A DNA stretch of 64,000 nucleotides from Persicaria tinctoria (GCA_037127255.1 JBANSL010000020.1:58291598-58355597), one strand, 5' to 3'; shown: positions 11,960 through 24,093, counted from the stretch's first letter. Numbers and translations: made by a program. Notes: generated by a model not told the origin, from the letters alone.

Positions 11960-12420
11960 TCGTCTTCAATCATGTCATTGAAGAACCACCCTTCTTGTGT
12001 CCATTTGATATCACGCTTCTGAAGGCGAAGAGCAACAACATCATCAAAAGTATGAATGGATGAGTTATGACATGCTTCCAAAACAATCCACACGACTTAA
12101 ACAACACCAACACACGACTTATTTCTGTTTTGAGTCTCATAATCAGTTGACCTGAATGCAAATGATAAAATCACCAAACAAACCGGGCATAAAACTCCTT
12201 AAACAATACACAAACTTGATGGAATAAACTGCTGAAGTCCAGTGAGCAGTTTCTGAAAACAATGAAGCCTCCAAACACGAACATACCACTTTTGAAATGC
12301 TTCAGAAGCGGACTTCTCCAAACACGTGAGATCGGCCACCAGCCTGCATCTTATTTTTGGAACATCCCAAACACACAGCTTTAAGTTCAGAGTCTCGCAA
12401 CCAAATTAAAGAAATTAAAA
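11960..12420 (-). repeat. Loose NLR 3'-flank repeat, tandem copy 1
   Basis: This block matches the sequence 3' of the LRR exons and is repeated almost identically at 12850-13345. The two are arranged directly, with an LRR/RING fragment between them, so a unit of about 890 bp has been tandemly duplicated. Confidence 0.75.
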
Positions 12421-12464
12421 TTCAGAGGGAAATTTTAGGAATATCTACCAACTATATGAATCCT

Positions 12465-12600
12465 CTGATTCACTTGTTGATCCTTCGTACCCAATCCTCC
12501 GGCAAAATTCTTCAGGGATGTCTATGGGTGGTGATGGATCTTATACTTTTCGGAAGTGTCTTCAATTTCGGACAATCGTCAATCCCCAGATTTCTGAGAT
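12465..12600 (-). pseudogene. LRR 3'-end fragment, minus strand arm
   Basis: The reverse complement encodes a frame-broken version of the C-terminal LRR segment (DDCPKLKTLPKSIRSITT, then a shifted equivalent of EEFCRRIGYEGSTSE), matching 3190-3360 of copy A. It is one arm of an inverted repeat whose other arm is 12612-12716. Confidence 0.75.
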
Positions 12601-12611
12601 GTACAAATAAA

Positions 12612-12840
12612 CTGAAGAGACTTCCGGAAAGTATAGCCTCAAAGAGTTGAAGATCACCGAGATGCCTGAAGAATTTTGCAGGAGGATTGGGTACGGAGTA
12701 TCAACTAGTGAAGCCGAGCGTCTGTCATTGCCGGCTGTATGCACGCCTGCTGCCACAGCTGCCTCCTCCGTTGGACTGCTTTCAAGCGCCGCTGTCCTCT
12801 CTGCAACGCCGAATTCCGCTCCTACTTCTCCAACCACAAC
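12612..12840 (+). pseudogene. LRR 3'-end fragment fused to a RING-finger fragment, copy 1
   Basis: The plus strand encodes LKRLPESIA, then ELKITEMPEEFCRRIGYG and STSEAE in NLR frames. After about 12716 it changes abruptly, in another frame, to the C-terminal half of a RING finger: IAGCMHACCHSC, then LLRWTAFKRRCPLCNAEF. The Cys/His spacing fits ligands C3-C8 of a C3HC4 RING of the plant Topors-like type. The first two cysteines are missing. Similarity ends near 12840 where the 3'-flank repeat begins. It is not a functional gene by itself. Confidence 0.75.
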
Positions 12841-12849
12841 CAGATCTCA

Positions 12850-13345
12850 TCTTCAATCATGTCATTCAAGAACCACCCTTCTTCTCGTGTCCATTTCATA
12901 TCATGCCTCTGAAGACGAAAAGCAACAACGTCATCAAAAGTATGTGAATGGATGAGTTATGACATGCTTCCAAAACAATCCACACGACTTAAACAACACC
13001 AAAACACGCCTTACTTCTGTTTTGAGTCTCATAACCAGCTGACCTGAATGCAAATGATGAAATCACCAAACAAACCAGGCATAAAACTCCTTAAACAATA
13101 CACAAACTTGATGGAATAAACTGCTTAAGTCCAGTGAGCAGTTTCTGAAAAAAATGAAGCCTCCAAACACGAACATACGACTTTTGAAATGCTTCAGAAG
13201 CGGATGTCTCCAAACACGTGAGATCGGCCACCAGCCTGCATCTTATTTTTGGAGCATCGCCAACACACAGCTTTAAGTTCAGAGTCTCGCAACCAAATTA
13301 AAGAAATTAAAATTCAGAGGGAAATTTTAGGAATATCTACAAACT
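12850..13345 (-). repeat. Loose NLR 3'-flank repeat, tandem copy 2
   Basis: Near-identical to 11960-12420, including the TATGAATGGATGAGTTATGA region and the CACCAGCCTGCATCTTA block that also follows the real LRR exons. Confidence 0.75.
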
Positions 13346-13375
13346 ATATGACAATGGGAATGTGCTGAATAATGT

Positions 13376-13602
13376 AGGAATGTGCTGGATCTTATACTTT
13401 CTGGAAGTGCAATTTCGGACAATCGTCAATCCACAGATTTCTGAGATGGTACAAATAAATTGAAGAGAATTCCGGAAAGTATACCCTCAGATCACCGAAA
13501 TTGAAGAGACTTCAATTTCGGACAATCGTCAATCCACAGATCACCGAGATGCCTGAAGAATTTTGCAGGGGATTGGGTACGGAGTATCAACTAGTGAAGC
13601 CG
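13376..13602. pseudogene. Scrambled LRR 3'-end fragments preceding RING copy 2
   Basis: Short LRR pieces occur in both orientations: GGATCTTATACTTTC and CAATTTCGGACAATCG (minus-strand coding sense), then plus-strand GAGATGCCTGAAGAATTTTG. The junction GAAGCCGAG to RING sequence at about 13602 is the same as in copy 1, so the LRR-RING fusion predates the duplication. Confidence 0.65.
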
Positions 13603-14080
13603 AGCGTCTGTCATCGCCGGCTGTATGCACGCCTGCTGCCACAGCTGCCTCCTCCGTTGGACTGCTTACAAGCGCCGCTGTCCTCTCTGCAACGCCGAAT
13701 TCCGCTCCTACTTCTCCAACCACAACCAGATATCTTCCCGAACCTTCCGCAAACTTCACCTCCCTCCTCCTCGCGACCCTCCCCGCCTTAATCCGACTCC
13801 TCCTCCTTCCAGGACCTTCTCCTCAAGATTCTCGGCAGCGATTACAACGCCGCGTCGGAGATCGTTCGGTAGGGATTTCGATGGGATTCGGTGGCGGGGC
13901 AGCATATACAGGCAGCGTTTAAGAGCAGTTCCCGGTAGGAACACCGCCTATTTCAAGCGGACCGGCAGATCGTTGAGCACTGAAACAACAGAGAGCATTA
14001 CACGGAGGATAGAGCCGTGGATACGGAGGGAGTTGCGTGCGTTACTCAACGATCCAGATCCTAAACCCAATTGTGTATGA
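13603..14080 (+). pseudogene. Topors-like RING protein fragment (RING C-terminal half and downstream region)
   Basis: The open frame to the stop at 14078-14080 reads SVIAGCMHACCHSC, LLRWTAYKRRCPLCNAEF, then an S/P/R-rich linker, then RIEPWIRRELRALLNDPDP. The second half of a C3HC4 RING followed by an IEPWIRREL-type helix is typical of plant Topors-like E3 ubiquitin ligases. The first cysteine pair and upstream zinc ligands are absent, replaced by an NLR LRR end, so zinc binding and E2 recruitment are unlikely. About 155 codons remain open, possibly by chance or because the 5' break is recent. Base composition is GC-richer than the surroundings. Confidence 0.7.
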
Positions 14081-14195
14081 GCCTTTAGATTAGCCTAGAA
14101 AGCATTTTTGTGTACCTTTTGATTAGCCTTTAGATTAGCCTTGAAAGCATTTTTATGCTTTAGATTAGCCTTGAAAGCATTTTTATGCTTCATAA
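14081..14195. repeat. Short tandem repeat with TTTAGATTAGCCTTGAAAGC
   Basis: About three copies of a 25-45-bp phrase lie in direct orientation. The same phrase occurs once near 51184-51210. Confidence 0.65.
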
Positions 14196-15500
14196 ACTAT
14201 GCAAATATGCATCGAACAAAACCCAATTGTGTATTTGTGTACCTTTGATTTCCCCTTCTAGATTTATGACTACGTTATCTACTGGTTAACTGCAAAATTG
14301 AAGGTCCTTGTTGATTTTAAATGCAGGGGGTTCAAGCTACTGTAAATCAACAACTTAAAGATTTAAAAAAAAAAAAAAACCCTTTTAATCATGCACGTCC
14401 TTAAGGACGTGCATGTTTTGGGGTGTATATAGCCGAACCGTTTCTTGTGTCATAATCATAACAGCAGTTCTGTAGTTTTGTTGTGTTCACATCATGGTGA
14501 TTGTCTAAATCAGTATATTTACGTGCTAAGAACAAAAATAGGCTCTGTTGAATTTGATTCTTGATAGTAACATCGATCTCGATTTGCATCTTGCTATAGG
14601 TGTTTTTCCCATGAGAGGTGTCAAATTTAGAAACAAGCATCACTTTTTGTGCATCTCTCCTGATGCCAGTACTGATATATGCTCTCTTATGATGCCAGTA
14701 CTGATATGAGATTATGCCAGTACTGTTTTATGCTCTTTCAATGCCAGTTCTGATCTATGCTTAGGTAGTTAGGTTTATTCCTTATGGCTTATACTACTTG
14801 GTTTGACTATTATCTTCCTCCGCCCTGTCTCTGTTTGATTGATTTAGTACCCTACTGTCATAGTTACTGATTTGATCCTCAATCATGTCATGGAAGAACC
14901 ACACTCCTTGTACCCGTCTGATATCACGCATCTTTACATGGAAATCTGATACTAGATTGGATGTGTTGCGGATTTGCACCTATCTCATTTCAGAATCTAC
15001 TACACTACCTTACATCCTTGAATATGTTCTTATTCTTGAAAAAGAGAACACACAACTCAGACTTTGTGGTTGCTTGGTTTGAGGGACCTGCCAAACTGGC
15101 AATATAATGCTCAATGTGATATGCAGGCCAACGCGAGCTGAGCATCTTCCCCATGAAATGTGGTGAGTGCTGAGCATCGGAAAACAAGGGGAAACAGAGG
15201 CATGTTCAGCAAATAACCTTTTGTAACTCAGTTGTAAGTTTTTTTTTTACCTGAGATTGAGAATTTAGAATTTGGGTTATAATTTTTCGAACAGGTACTT
15301 GATAAAACTCAATGGTAAAAATATTCAAAATCCAAGTAGTTTGACTTAACCTAAAAATAGCATTAACTATGACCCTGCAACCGCAATCTCTGACTGCGAA
15401 ACGTGGAGTAACCATGAGTGAAGGTTGTGTTATGGCTGCACCTCCTGCAATTTGCCATTGCCAGTACTGTGCAGACCTCCTGCAATTTGCCTCCAGTGTG
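14196..15500. repeat. Dispersed unidentified repeat family, copy 1
   Basis: Parts of this stretch recur at 50240-50920, 51180-51570, 56215-56400 and 58180-58930, always in the same order: a segment with ATGCAGGGG and TCAA, a CATGGTGATTGTCTAAA block, an AAGAACCACACTCC block, then a GTTGTTGCTTGGT-type block. Positions 14660-14762 repeat ATGCCAGTACTGAT four times. No protein domain is recognisable. It may be a mobile element or the exon remains of an unknown gene. Confidence 0.5.
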
Positions 15501-16288
15501 GAACGAATAGAAATAACAAACAAAGTTCACCTCTTAATTTTTGAAAAACATGACTTCATAGAACACCAGCTCACCAAAAACATGACTTCATAGAACAAAG
15601 TTCATCGAACAAACTCTGTGTTCCCAATCTTACCAAAAGCACTGAAATGGAAATTTGACCAACAAACAATACCAATCTTTTAAGTAGAAAATAAAGAAGA
15701 AAAAACATGACTTCATAGAACAAACTTCTGAACTCAGTAAGTGAGCAATTGTCGAAGATGAAGAGCAACGATGTCATCAAATATGAATAGATGAGTTATG
15801 AAATGCTTCAAAAACAATCCATATCACTTTGACGATCACCAGCCCTGCAGCGCCTTGAGCATCTTATTTTTTTTGAAATTAAACAGCACCAACATACACT
15901 ACTTATTTCTTGTCAAGAGTCTCATAACCAAAAAGACCTGAATGCAAATGAAAAATTCACCAAACAAACTCCTCAAACAATCACAAACTTGATGGAACAA
16001 ACTACTGAACTCCCAGTGTGCAATTTCTGAAAAGAACAATGTCTCCAAACACCAATAGTCGATTTTTGAAATGCTTCAGTAGCGTGATGTCTCTGGCCAA
16101 ACACTTGAGAATGGCCACCAGCCTGCATCTTATTTTAAAACACTGCTTTAAGTTGTAACCAAATAAAAGAAACTGAAATGCAAATGGAAATTTTAGGAAT
16201 ATATACAAATAATATGTATCAAAATTGTGATATATTGTTTACCGAGAGCAATATCTAATCTTCTGCTCCACTAGTTGATCCTTCTTAC
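15501..16288 (-). repeat. NLR 3'-flank repeat behind copy C
   Basis: This is the version of the shared 3' flank that belongs to the intact gene C. A donor-like GGTAAAC on the minus strand (exon end at about 16243) lies about 45 nt past the stop codon, like those behind copies A, B and E. It is probably 3' UTR with an intron. Confidence 0.65.
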
Positions 16289-19200
16289 TCAAATACTGAC
16301 AATGACGGAGGGAATGTGTTGAATAATATAGTAATCTTCTGCTTCACTAGTTGATCCTTCGTACCCAATCCTCCTGCAAAATTCTTTAGGCATCTCTGTG
16401 ACCTTCAACTCTTTGAGGGTAGTGATGGATCTTATACTTTCTGGAAGCCTCTTCAACTTTGGACAATTGTCAATCCAAATATCGCGGAGATGAGCCATTG
16501 CCCCTTCTTCCATTATCCATTCTTCTAAATTTTTCAACACTCTCAAGTGAAGTACCTTGAGTTGTGGGAAGCCACCAGCTGTACAACTTAGTTGCGTCCC
16601 CAAGTACGCACTATATGCTAAAGAGAGGGCTTTGAGTTTAGGAAGCTCCCCGAGAATCTGCATAAGGTCATCCCGTTCTTTAATTTTGCTTTCGTATAAA
16701 TACAGTCTCTCCAGGTTAGGAGGGAACTGAATAATAGTTCCCTTAGAACTTCTCGCCAGTGGACAATTCAAATCTATGTCCCATAATGTGGTGCAATCCC
16801 TCAGTTTCTCAAGGTCGAATTCTAAAGCCTCCCCTCCTGACGACATCCAGGGGTAATAAGTGGGCCTCAATCGACGAAGACCTCCATGCCTGATGCCTGA
16901 ACACTGATAAAGTGCTTCCATCTCTTCCTTTGTTTGTATATTATATATTCTGAAATCGTGTACGGTGTGGCTTAACGTCGGTAGCTCCTCTATCATCCAT
17001 GGGCCTCCACCGGTCGTCAACCTCTGCAAGTTCTTTGGGCCACTCAATCCCAATCTTTTTAAGGAGCCACGATTTAGAGAAATTGGTAATTCAAGTGCTC
17101 TAAGCTTCTCCATGTTGTCTACAAGACCATCGGGCACTTCAACCTCGTCTGTATAGCCCCAAGTTCGATAGATCAAGTACAGGAGGTTCCGTAAATTCCT
17201 AATAGATTTCGGAAGAACAAAAATCTTGGAACGCACGATGCTCAGGGATCTCAGGTGTATGAGGCTCCCAATTTGGTCAGGCAAAGCAACATAATCTAGG
17301 CTCCAGATGTACAAAACTCTCAGCAATTTGAACTTGTTAGGGATTGACTCCAAGTTCTTTCTAGCTTCATTCGACAGTTCCACACCTTCGTCACCAAAAA
17401 TGAAAAGTGTTCTCAAATGATCATTCTCCTGTGGATAAAGTTCCCTGCAAGAATAAATCAAGAAGATGGATTATGATAAGTAAAAAATGAATTATGAATG
17501 ATATCAATGTATGTGTTGTTACAACCAAAAGATGGACCAAAATCAACCACAAAATGGCTACCACATATGGAGTAAGATTTTAGTAACATATGTAATTAAT
17601 AATTAAGTTAATTGACGGAGTAGGAAGTTGTGGCTTGTGAGCCTTTGACAATAAAGGGTTCGCATGCTTGGAATCCACTAAGAAGATGAAAGAAAATTCT
17701 CTAAACTAATATTTTTATTAATAACAATGAAAGATTAATTATGGCTCAAGCCTAAATATGATTATATAGAAACAAACTCTAAAAAGATATAAAAGAATCT
17801 TAAAGATAAAAATTCTAATTTACACGTCAAGGCAAAAAAAAAATTCAATCTTAAGAAAAGATATAATATAAGAAATAAAAGATATATATTACTAAAATAC
17901 ATACAACCCTAAAAATAGAAAATCCTAATTTTATCCTAAAAATCCTCCCACATCATTAAGACATTAATTAATTATTTGTGGTGGGTCTAAGAGTAATAAA
18001 ATGTTACCACATACGGAGTAAAATCTATATCTAATATAATACTAAAATTATAATACTAAAGAAGAAGTCGCCTACGACATGTGGCGGCTTCTCCTTTAAA
18101 GTAGGTTATTTTTATTTTTTTATTTATGGTTTGTTAATTAATTAATTACAATTTAAATTACTTATATTGATTATATTAATAATAATCAATAATCAATTAA
18201 TTTTTTTTAAATGTGTATCCGGTTGTTATGATTGTTTTTTTTATGATTTGTTAATTAATTAATTTCAATTTCAATTAATAATAATCAATTAATTGTTTTT
18301 AAACGTGTATCCGGTTGTTATGATTTTATAGGTTATTTTTTTTATTTTTTTTATTTATGGTTTGTTAATTAATTAATTGCAATTTAAATTAATTATATTA
18401 ATAATGATCAATTATCAATTAATTTTTTTTAAATGTATATCCGGTTGTTATGATTGTTTTTTTTATGATTTGCTAATTAATTAATTTCAATTTCAATTAA
18501 TAATAATTAATTAATTAATTGTTTTTAAACGTGTATCTGGTTGTTATGATTTTATATGTCGATTAGTTTAATTGATGAAAGATATGCCGGTGTTTTAAAA
18601 TGATATGCTGATTAGTTTAAAATGTGTATCCGGTTGTTATTAATTGATTGTTATCCTATCGGTAAAATGAAAGATATGCCGATTAGATTTAGAAATTAAA
18701 ATATCAATTGATTGTTTATCTGGTTGTTGTGATTTTTTTGTTAAGCTAAACGATCTTATCCGGCGGTGATCCCATGGTTTCGCCTCTATATATTAGTTAG
18801 TGATTCATGGTATGTCGTATGAAAAGTTTTTTCAACCGAGCTAGATTAAGATTGCCCACAATGTCAAATATTATTTTATAGGAAGCTTTGAAAAGAAGGT
18901 ACGTTAAATATTATTTTATTTATCTTCGTTTTGTGATTCATTAATAACGTTTTTGATTTAGTTTATTTGTTTGTGCAAATTAGCATCGGGATTCGTTATG
19001 GAGTTCATTTTTTATTTTAGTTTCGTTTTGATTGAATTTCTTAATCACGTTTTTGATTTAGTTTATTTGTTTGCTATTCGCCTTTGGTCCGATGCACTAA
19101 TCATATGTGCCCAATCCGGGTGCATTGGCATCTCAAGCTCAACTCCAAGCAATACTGGCGGGTGAAGGTCACGATTACGAATTTCAACTACAGGATGAAC

Positions 19201-21459
19201 TATTTCGCAGTGGAACGTACTTGATCATGCAACATCCCAACTTTGATAACCTGACCCAGATTTTCAGCTTCAACTATAAGTCATTAATGCCATATGGAAC
19301 TATAAGTAAGTTCTTATTATATCAACACTTTGTATCCGTTGAAGCCTGTTTGTCTAAGCAATACAAATTTATTTGTTTGTTGACAGACGACACAACAATG
19401 TTATATGGCATGCAGTTCTACAATGATCTTCTCATGTAAGTCGGGCCATATGCACGACAATGTGTAGTCCGAGCTTCTCTTCGGAAAGGATTCATCTACT
19501 TTCAAATTTATTTATTTGTTATTAATTGATAAGAATTTGTTTTTTTAATTACTATAGGATTTATTAAATTTTTGGTGAAATATAGGATTTGTTAATTAGA
19601 TTAGATTAATATATAATTTATTTGTTATTAATTGATAAGATTTTGTTAGTTATTAATTGATAAGAACTAAAACCAATTCATAAAAAAAATTTATACATTT
19701 TTTTAATATTAAGTGTATTAACTTTAAAAAAATAACCGCACAAAAGTGCGGGTACTAAACTAGTTTTTGAACCTAGAATTAACGAGAGTTTGTCAAGTGG
19801 CATCATCAAACTCTATAGATATATATAGATATATAAATATTGTACATACCTGGGCAAAACAACAGAGGTTCGTCGTGGTTGCCTTGATCTGAAAGTGGAA
19901 GAAACCAGCCCAACAAACTGATATTCCTTGCCCTTCTTAATGCAAAACTCTCGCATAAGGTCATGCACCCGAAATTCTTGAATTTCTCCTTGAGTATTTC
20001 TAAATGTGACTTGTAGAATGCATCGTTGTGCTAGTTCTTCAAGGAACCACATTGCTGCATCTTCTAGTTGTTCATGTCCCTTTAAGTCATCTGTGACCGT
20101 GACAAATCCTTCGGCAATCCACATTCCAATCAAACTGTCAGCTTGAAATGTCCAATCTTCAAGAAATACTGCAAAGTATAGAAAACATGGTTTCAAATGT
20201 ATAGGCAGCTCAAGATAGCTTAACTCCAGCATGTCCTCCACAACTCCATAATTGGGGTTTCCTTTTCCTTTGAGAATGTACTTGGCGACTGCCTTACTGA
20301 CCTCCACCCACTGATACCGCTCTCGCTTTGTTCGCAAAACACCCGCCAGTGTTACCACTGCAAGAGGTAGCCCTTCCAATTTTCCCAACATCTGTCTACC
20401 TAGCTTCTCAAATTCAGCATTCTTCTCAATTCCTACTCGCCCCTCCATTGCAACCTTGCTAAACAATTCCCACTTTTGGTCCATCGTGAGGAGTTTTGGT
20501 TCATGAATGACGCATTTGCTATCAGCATACAAGGGCACTTCTTCTATTCGAGTTGTGATTATAACTCTACAACCTTTTTTGGAAGGAGGAAGCATAGGAC
20601 AAAGATCACCCCAAGCTTCTGTCTTCCACATGTCATCAAGAACGATCAAACATTGTTTATCCGCTAAAAAACGACTAAGTTCTCTCAATAATTCTGTATC
20701 ACTAGAAGGAATCTCATCACCTTTCTTAACCTCCTTGACCTCCTTATATATGCGTTGGAGGACGTCAATTCTATTCCATTGTTGAGATATAGAAGCAAAA
20801 GCTTTATGTGGAAACTGACTTTTAACTTGGGCATGATTATAAAGTTGGGTAGCTAAAGTGGTTTTACCTGCACCTCCAGTTCCAACAATGGCAAGGACTC
20901 TGAAATCATCTTCTAGATCAACAAGGCGCTTTGCAAGATGGCTAATGTCAGCATCTATCCCCACAACAACTTCATCATGAAGGTGTATGTAGTTTTCCGC
21001 AGGGGGTGGCCGTGAGGAGCTGCTTGATCCAGTATTCCCGGAAGCATTCAGTACGGTTTCAAATGTATCAAATCTCTTCTTGGCGTTTTGTATATCTTGT
21101 TGGATGGCTTCTATCTCCTTAATCAACATGTGAACCGGGTGAGAATTAATAAGGGAGGTGATCATCGAGAAGCGACGCTTCCTATTAATCTTGGTGGCAA
21201 CATCAAGAATATAAGAGTCGATGACATCCTCAGCACGAAAAGCCAACTCTCGGATCTCCCGAGCGAAATTGCGCAGTTGTCCATCTTGATGAGTCAGGTG
21301 GGGATTTGCATCTACATCTTGTAGGAGTTGTTGCATGTATACCATGTTCCTTTGAAGACTGCGAACATTTTCTTCAGCGCCAGAGAGATACTTGGCCTCT
21401 TCAATGAGGGCAAAACCGATCCAGTTGACAGCACCGGCAACCACCGATGCATCAACCAT
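16289..21459 (-). CDS. CNL disease-resistance protein, copy C, intact, two exons
   Basis: Exon 1 is 21459-19850 and exon 2 is 17444-16289. Donor CAG/GTATGT and acceptor TTGCAG/GGAAC join in phase as LPR-ELYPQEN, giving about 921 residues. Visible in order: coiled coil with RAEDVIDSYI (the EDVID motif), P-loop GTGGAGKTTL (about 193), kinase 2 CLIVLDDMW, RNBS-B CRVIITTR, GLPLAVVTLAG, RNBS-D CFLYFAVFLED, VHDLMREF (about 498, the MHD motif as VHD), then about 14 LRRs in exon 2. CNL proteins are ADP/ATP-switched intracellular receptors that detect pathogen effectors and trigger defence; the effector here is unknown. The intron (2405 nt) contains a Helitron. A TTG three bases upstream was rejected as start because ATG follows at once. 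It is RPP13/R1-like by overall style. Confidence 0.92.
18024..19763. mobile_element. Non-autonomous Helitron, 1740 bp, in the intron of copy C
   Basis: It starts TCTATATCTAATA after an A and ends with a hairpin (CCGCAC, AAAA, GTGCGG) followed by TACTAAACTAG before a T, the classic plant Helitron termini with A-T insertion and no target duplication. It has no Rep/helicase. Positions 18115-18555 are a direct duplication of about 230 bp. Around 19108-19315 an open segment (GEGHDYEFQLQDELFRSGTY) may be captured exon material; I do not recognise it. Confidence 0.85.
18115..18555. repeat. Tandem duplication of about 230 bp inside the Helitron
   Basis: Two direct copies (about 18115-18340 and 18341-18555) each contain TATCCGGTTGTTATGATT twice and TTAATTAATTAATT runs. 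A further diverged TCCGGTTGTTAT occurs near 18625. Confidence 0.7.
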
Positions 21460-23300
21460 CAATGATGGTGGTTACTTTTGTGAAGGCAGAGTTGGGGTTT
21501 GTTTTGATCTTTGGTGAAGATTGAGTAGCTAAAAGATTGATTTCGTTCTATTCCATTAAACTATTATGGATGGACAACTTGCACCTTAGCATATAAGCCA
21601 TGGCAAAAATATTAGTTATACTTGCAAATTGTAATAATAAAATCCTTCATTAGGTATGGTTGTATTTATATATTGGTAAAAGTACGCATACAACACCAAA
21701 TTAAATTAAATATCGAACACTGTTTTTCTAGATTTGTTTAGTAGACTACAGGTTCCCACCTCCATGTGTATTGAGCGTCGGTCCCGACCACGCACATGTT
21801 GGAGAGTAAAACACAGGGAGTTACAAAATTACCATAAATTTAGGTCACTTATCAGTTTTCACTATCGTGGAAAAAGGGTGGTTTTGTGAAGAAAAATAAG
21901 TCAGAATCACTTCTGTGAAAAAATTGATCTGCAATGAAGCATAAAGTCTATAGACAACATGTATAATGTCTAATGACAAGATGGTTTATACTAAATTATA
22001 CAAAGGTACTTATTCATTTTATCACTAACTTGGTAAACATCTCCAAAAACACCAAAAGAAATTCAATCAAATGCCAAAATTAATAACGGATTCATCATTT
22101 CCAAACCCGCAAATCCTCAAATCAAACCTATTCGTTCAACTAAATCACCGGTTGCAAACTCGCAAATCTTCAACTATCTGTCATAACTATATATCTTTGA
22201 TGGATCTCTTCCTAATGTTTGTTTGTTTGACAGGCTGAACATGATGCTTCTATATCCACTGTAAGTCATCCAATTCAATAATTTATGAATGATAGTTATC
22301 CTACAATTGAATATTGAGAATGAGAATGGTGGTAGCAATAGAGAGCCCATCAAAGGAGGCTGACATACAATGAATGTCTAATTGGATCCTCTATTCTCTC
22401 CTAACTCGTTGAGATGCTCCTTCACCCCATCCTCTACTGGTAATTCTTTTAGTTTCGATTGATCTTAGACTGAAGAGACGTCGATCTACAACGCTGTTGG
22501 TGGACGATGAAGGATCGAGGGGTAGCAATGGCCTGGTGATGGTGGCCCACAAGTGCTTCCTTCCGGCCTGGCCACGCGCTCTTTGTCTCCATGTCGTGCT
22601 ATTGAGGTTCAGACATCAGTTCCGCAAACTAAAGGTAAACAGAAGGCTGAGGAAGAGCTCTGGCAACAACCATCTGCTAAGAAAGCTGCTAGGAAATTCG
22701 CGATCGAGATCAAAGGGGGAATCAGGGAGAAGATCAAAGGAAATCAGAAATCAAGCCGATTTGGGGTAGCACTCACCTTGTTTTATGTCATTTGTGAGGG
22801 TAGCACTCACCTTGTTTTATTTCATGTATCGACTTAAAATAGCAGCATGATTAACCGAAAGTTTTGATTAATTGAAATGAACTTTTTTGAGCTGTTACAG
22901 TGTACAATTTTGAACACGATTAACCGAAATAAATGAAACCTCAACTTATAAGTTGATCATTAATCATATTTTGTAGTTGTTTTCTTGTATATCAAGGGAT
23001 GGTTTTCGTAACGTGAACGTGATGTTATTGTGGTTTTCGTAACAGTTCTGCCATTTGATGATGCCAAATTCATGCTTATTATCTTTAGCATACTATTTTA
23101 AAGTAATGGACTCATAACATGCATGCATAATCAATCAAACAATGTGAAAACACATTGTATTGTGACGCTACATCGGGTGTTGAAATTTGCAAACTAAGCC
23201 ACCACCACACTGTAGGCTTCACCATGGTGAAATCAACTTAATGGGAAATCTTTGAAGATGAGTGACCCTGCAATCGCAAACCCTGACTGTAAAACGTGGA
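21460..23300. other. Upstream region of copy C and intergenic DNA
   Basis: The first 100 bp resembles NLR 5' flank but diverges sooner than in copies A and B. No TATA box is assigned. Plus-strand frames at 22497-22837 have no recognisable domain. A GGTAGCACTCACCTTGTTTTAT phrase is duplicated in tandem at about 22767-22820. Confidence 0.4.
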
Positions 23301-24093
23301 GCAACCATGAGTGAAGGTTGTGTTATGGCTGCACCTCCTGCAATTTGCCATTGCCAATGCTGTTCAGACCTCCTGCAATTTGCCTTCGATCATGCTTACT
23401 TTTCAGTGTGGAACGAATAGAAATAACAAACAAAGTTCACAACTTAATTTTTGTAAAACATTACATCACAAGTCACAACCAAAAACACTGAAATGGAAAT
23501 TTAACAAACAATATCAATCTTTTTAGTAGAGAAGAAAAGAGGAAGAAAAAACATGACTTCATAGAACAAACTTCTGAACTCAGTGAGCGAGCAGTTTCTG
23601 TAGACGAAGAGCAACGGCGTCATCAAACGCATGAATGGATGAGTTATGACATGCTTCAAAAACAATCCATATCACTTTGACGACAACCAGCCCTGCAGCA
23701 CCTTGAGCATCTTATTTTTTGAAACTAAACAACACCAACACACACGACTTATATCTATTATGAGTCTCATAACCATAAAGACCTGAATGCAAATGATAAA
23801 TTCACCAAACAAAGCTTGATGGAATAAACTGCTGAAGTCCAAAAACACGAACATACGACTTTTGAAATGTTTCAGAAGTGGATTTCTCCACACACTTGAG
23901 AACGGCCACCAACCTGCATATTTTATTTTAAAACATTGTCAACACACAGCTTTAAGTTCAGTCACTGAGCGAAATTAAAGAAACAAAAATGCAAATGGAA
24001 GTTTTAGGAATATCTGCAAGTTGTATGTGTGAAAATCGCAATTTATTGCTTACCGAGTGCCGGAGATCGAGGAAATAGTCATATTACCCCAGA
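23301..24093 (-). repeat. NLR 3'-flank repeat behind copy B
   Basis: Shared with the other NLR 3' flanks. The splice donor (exon end at 24054, CTCG then GTAAGC on the minus strand) lies 39 nt after the stop codon, exactly as in copy A. Confidence 0.75.

Noticed and set aside
13541..13944. Alternative frames over the RING fragment
   Set aside because: Only one frame gives the RING ligands and IEPWIRREL; the others are shadows.
21460..21462. TTG start giving MMVDAS for copy C
   Set aside because: The ATG at 21459 aligns with the starts of copies A and B; a non-ATG start is not needed.
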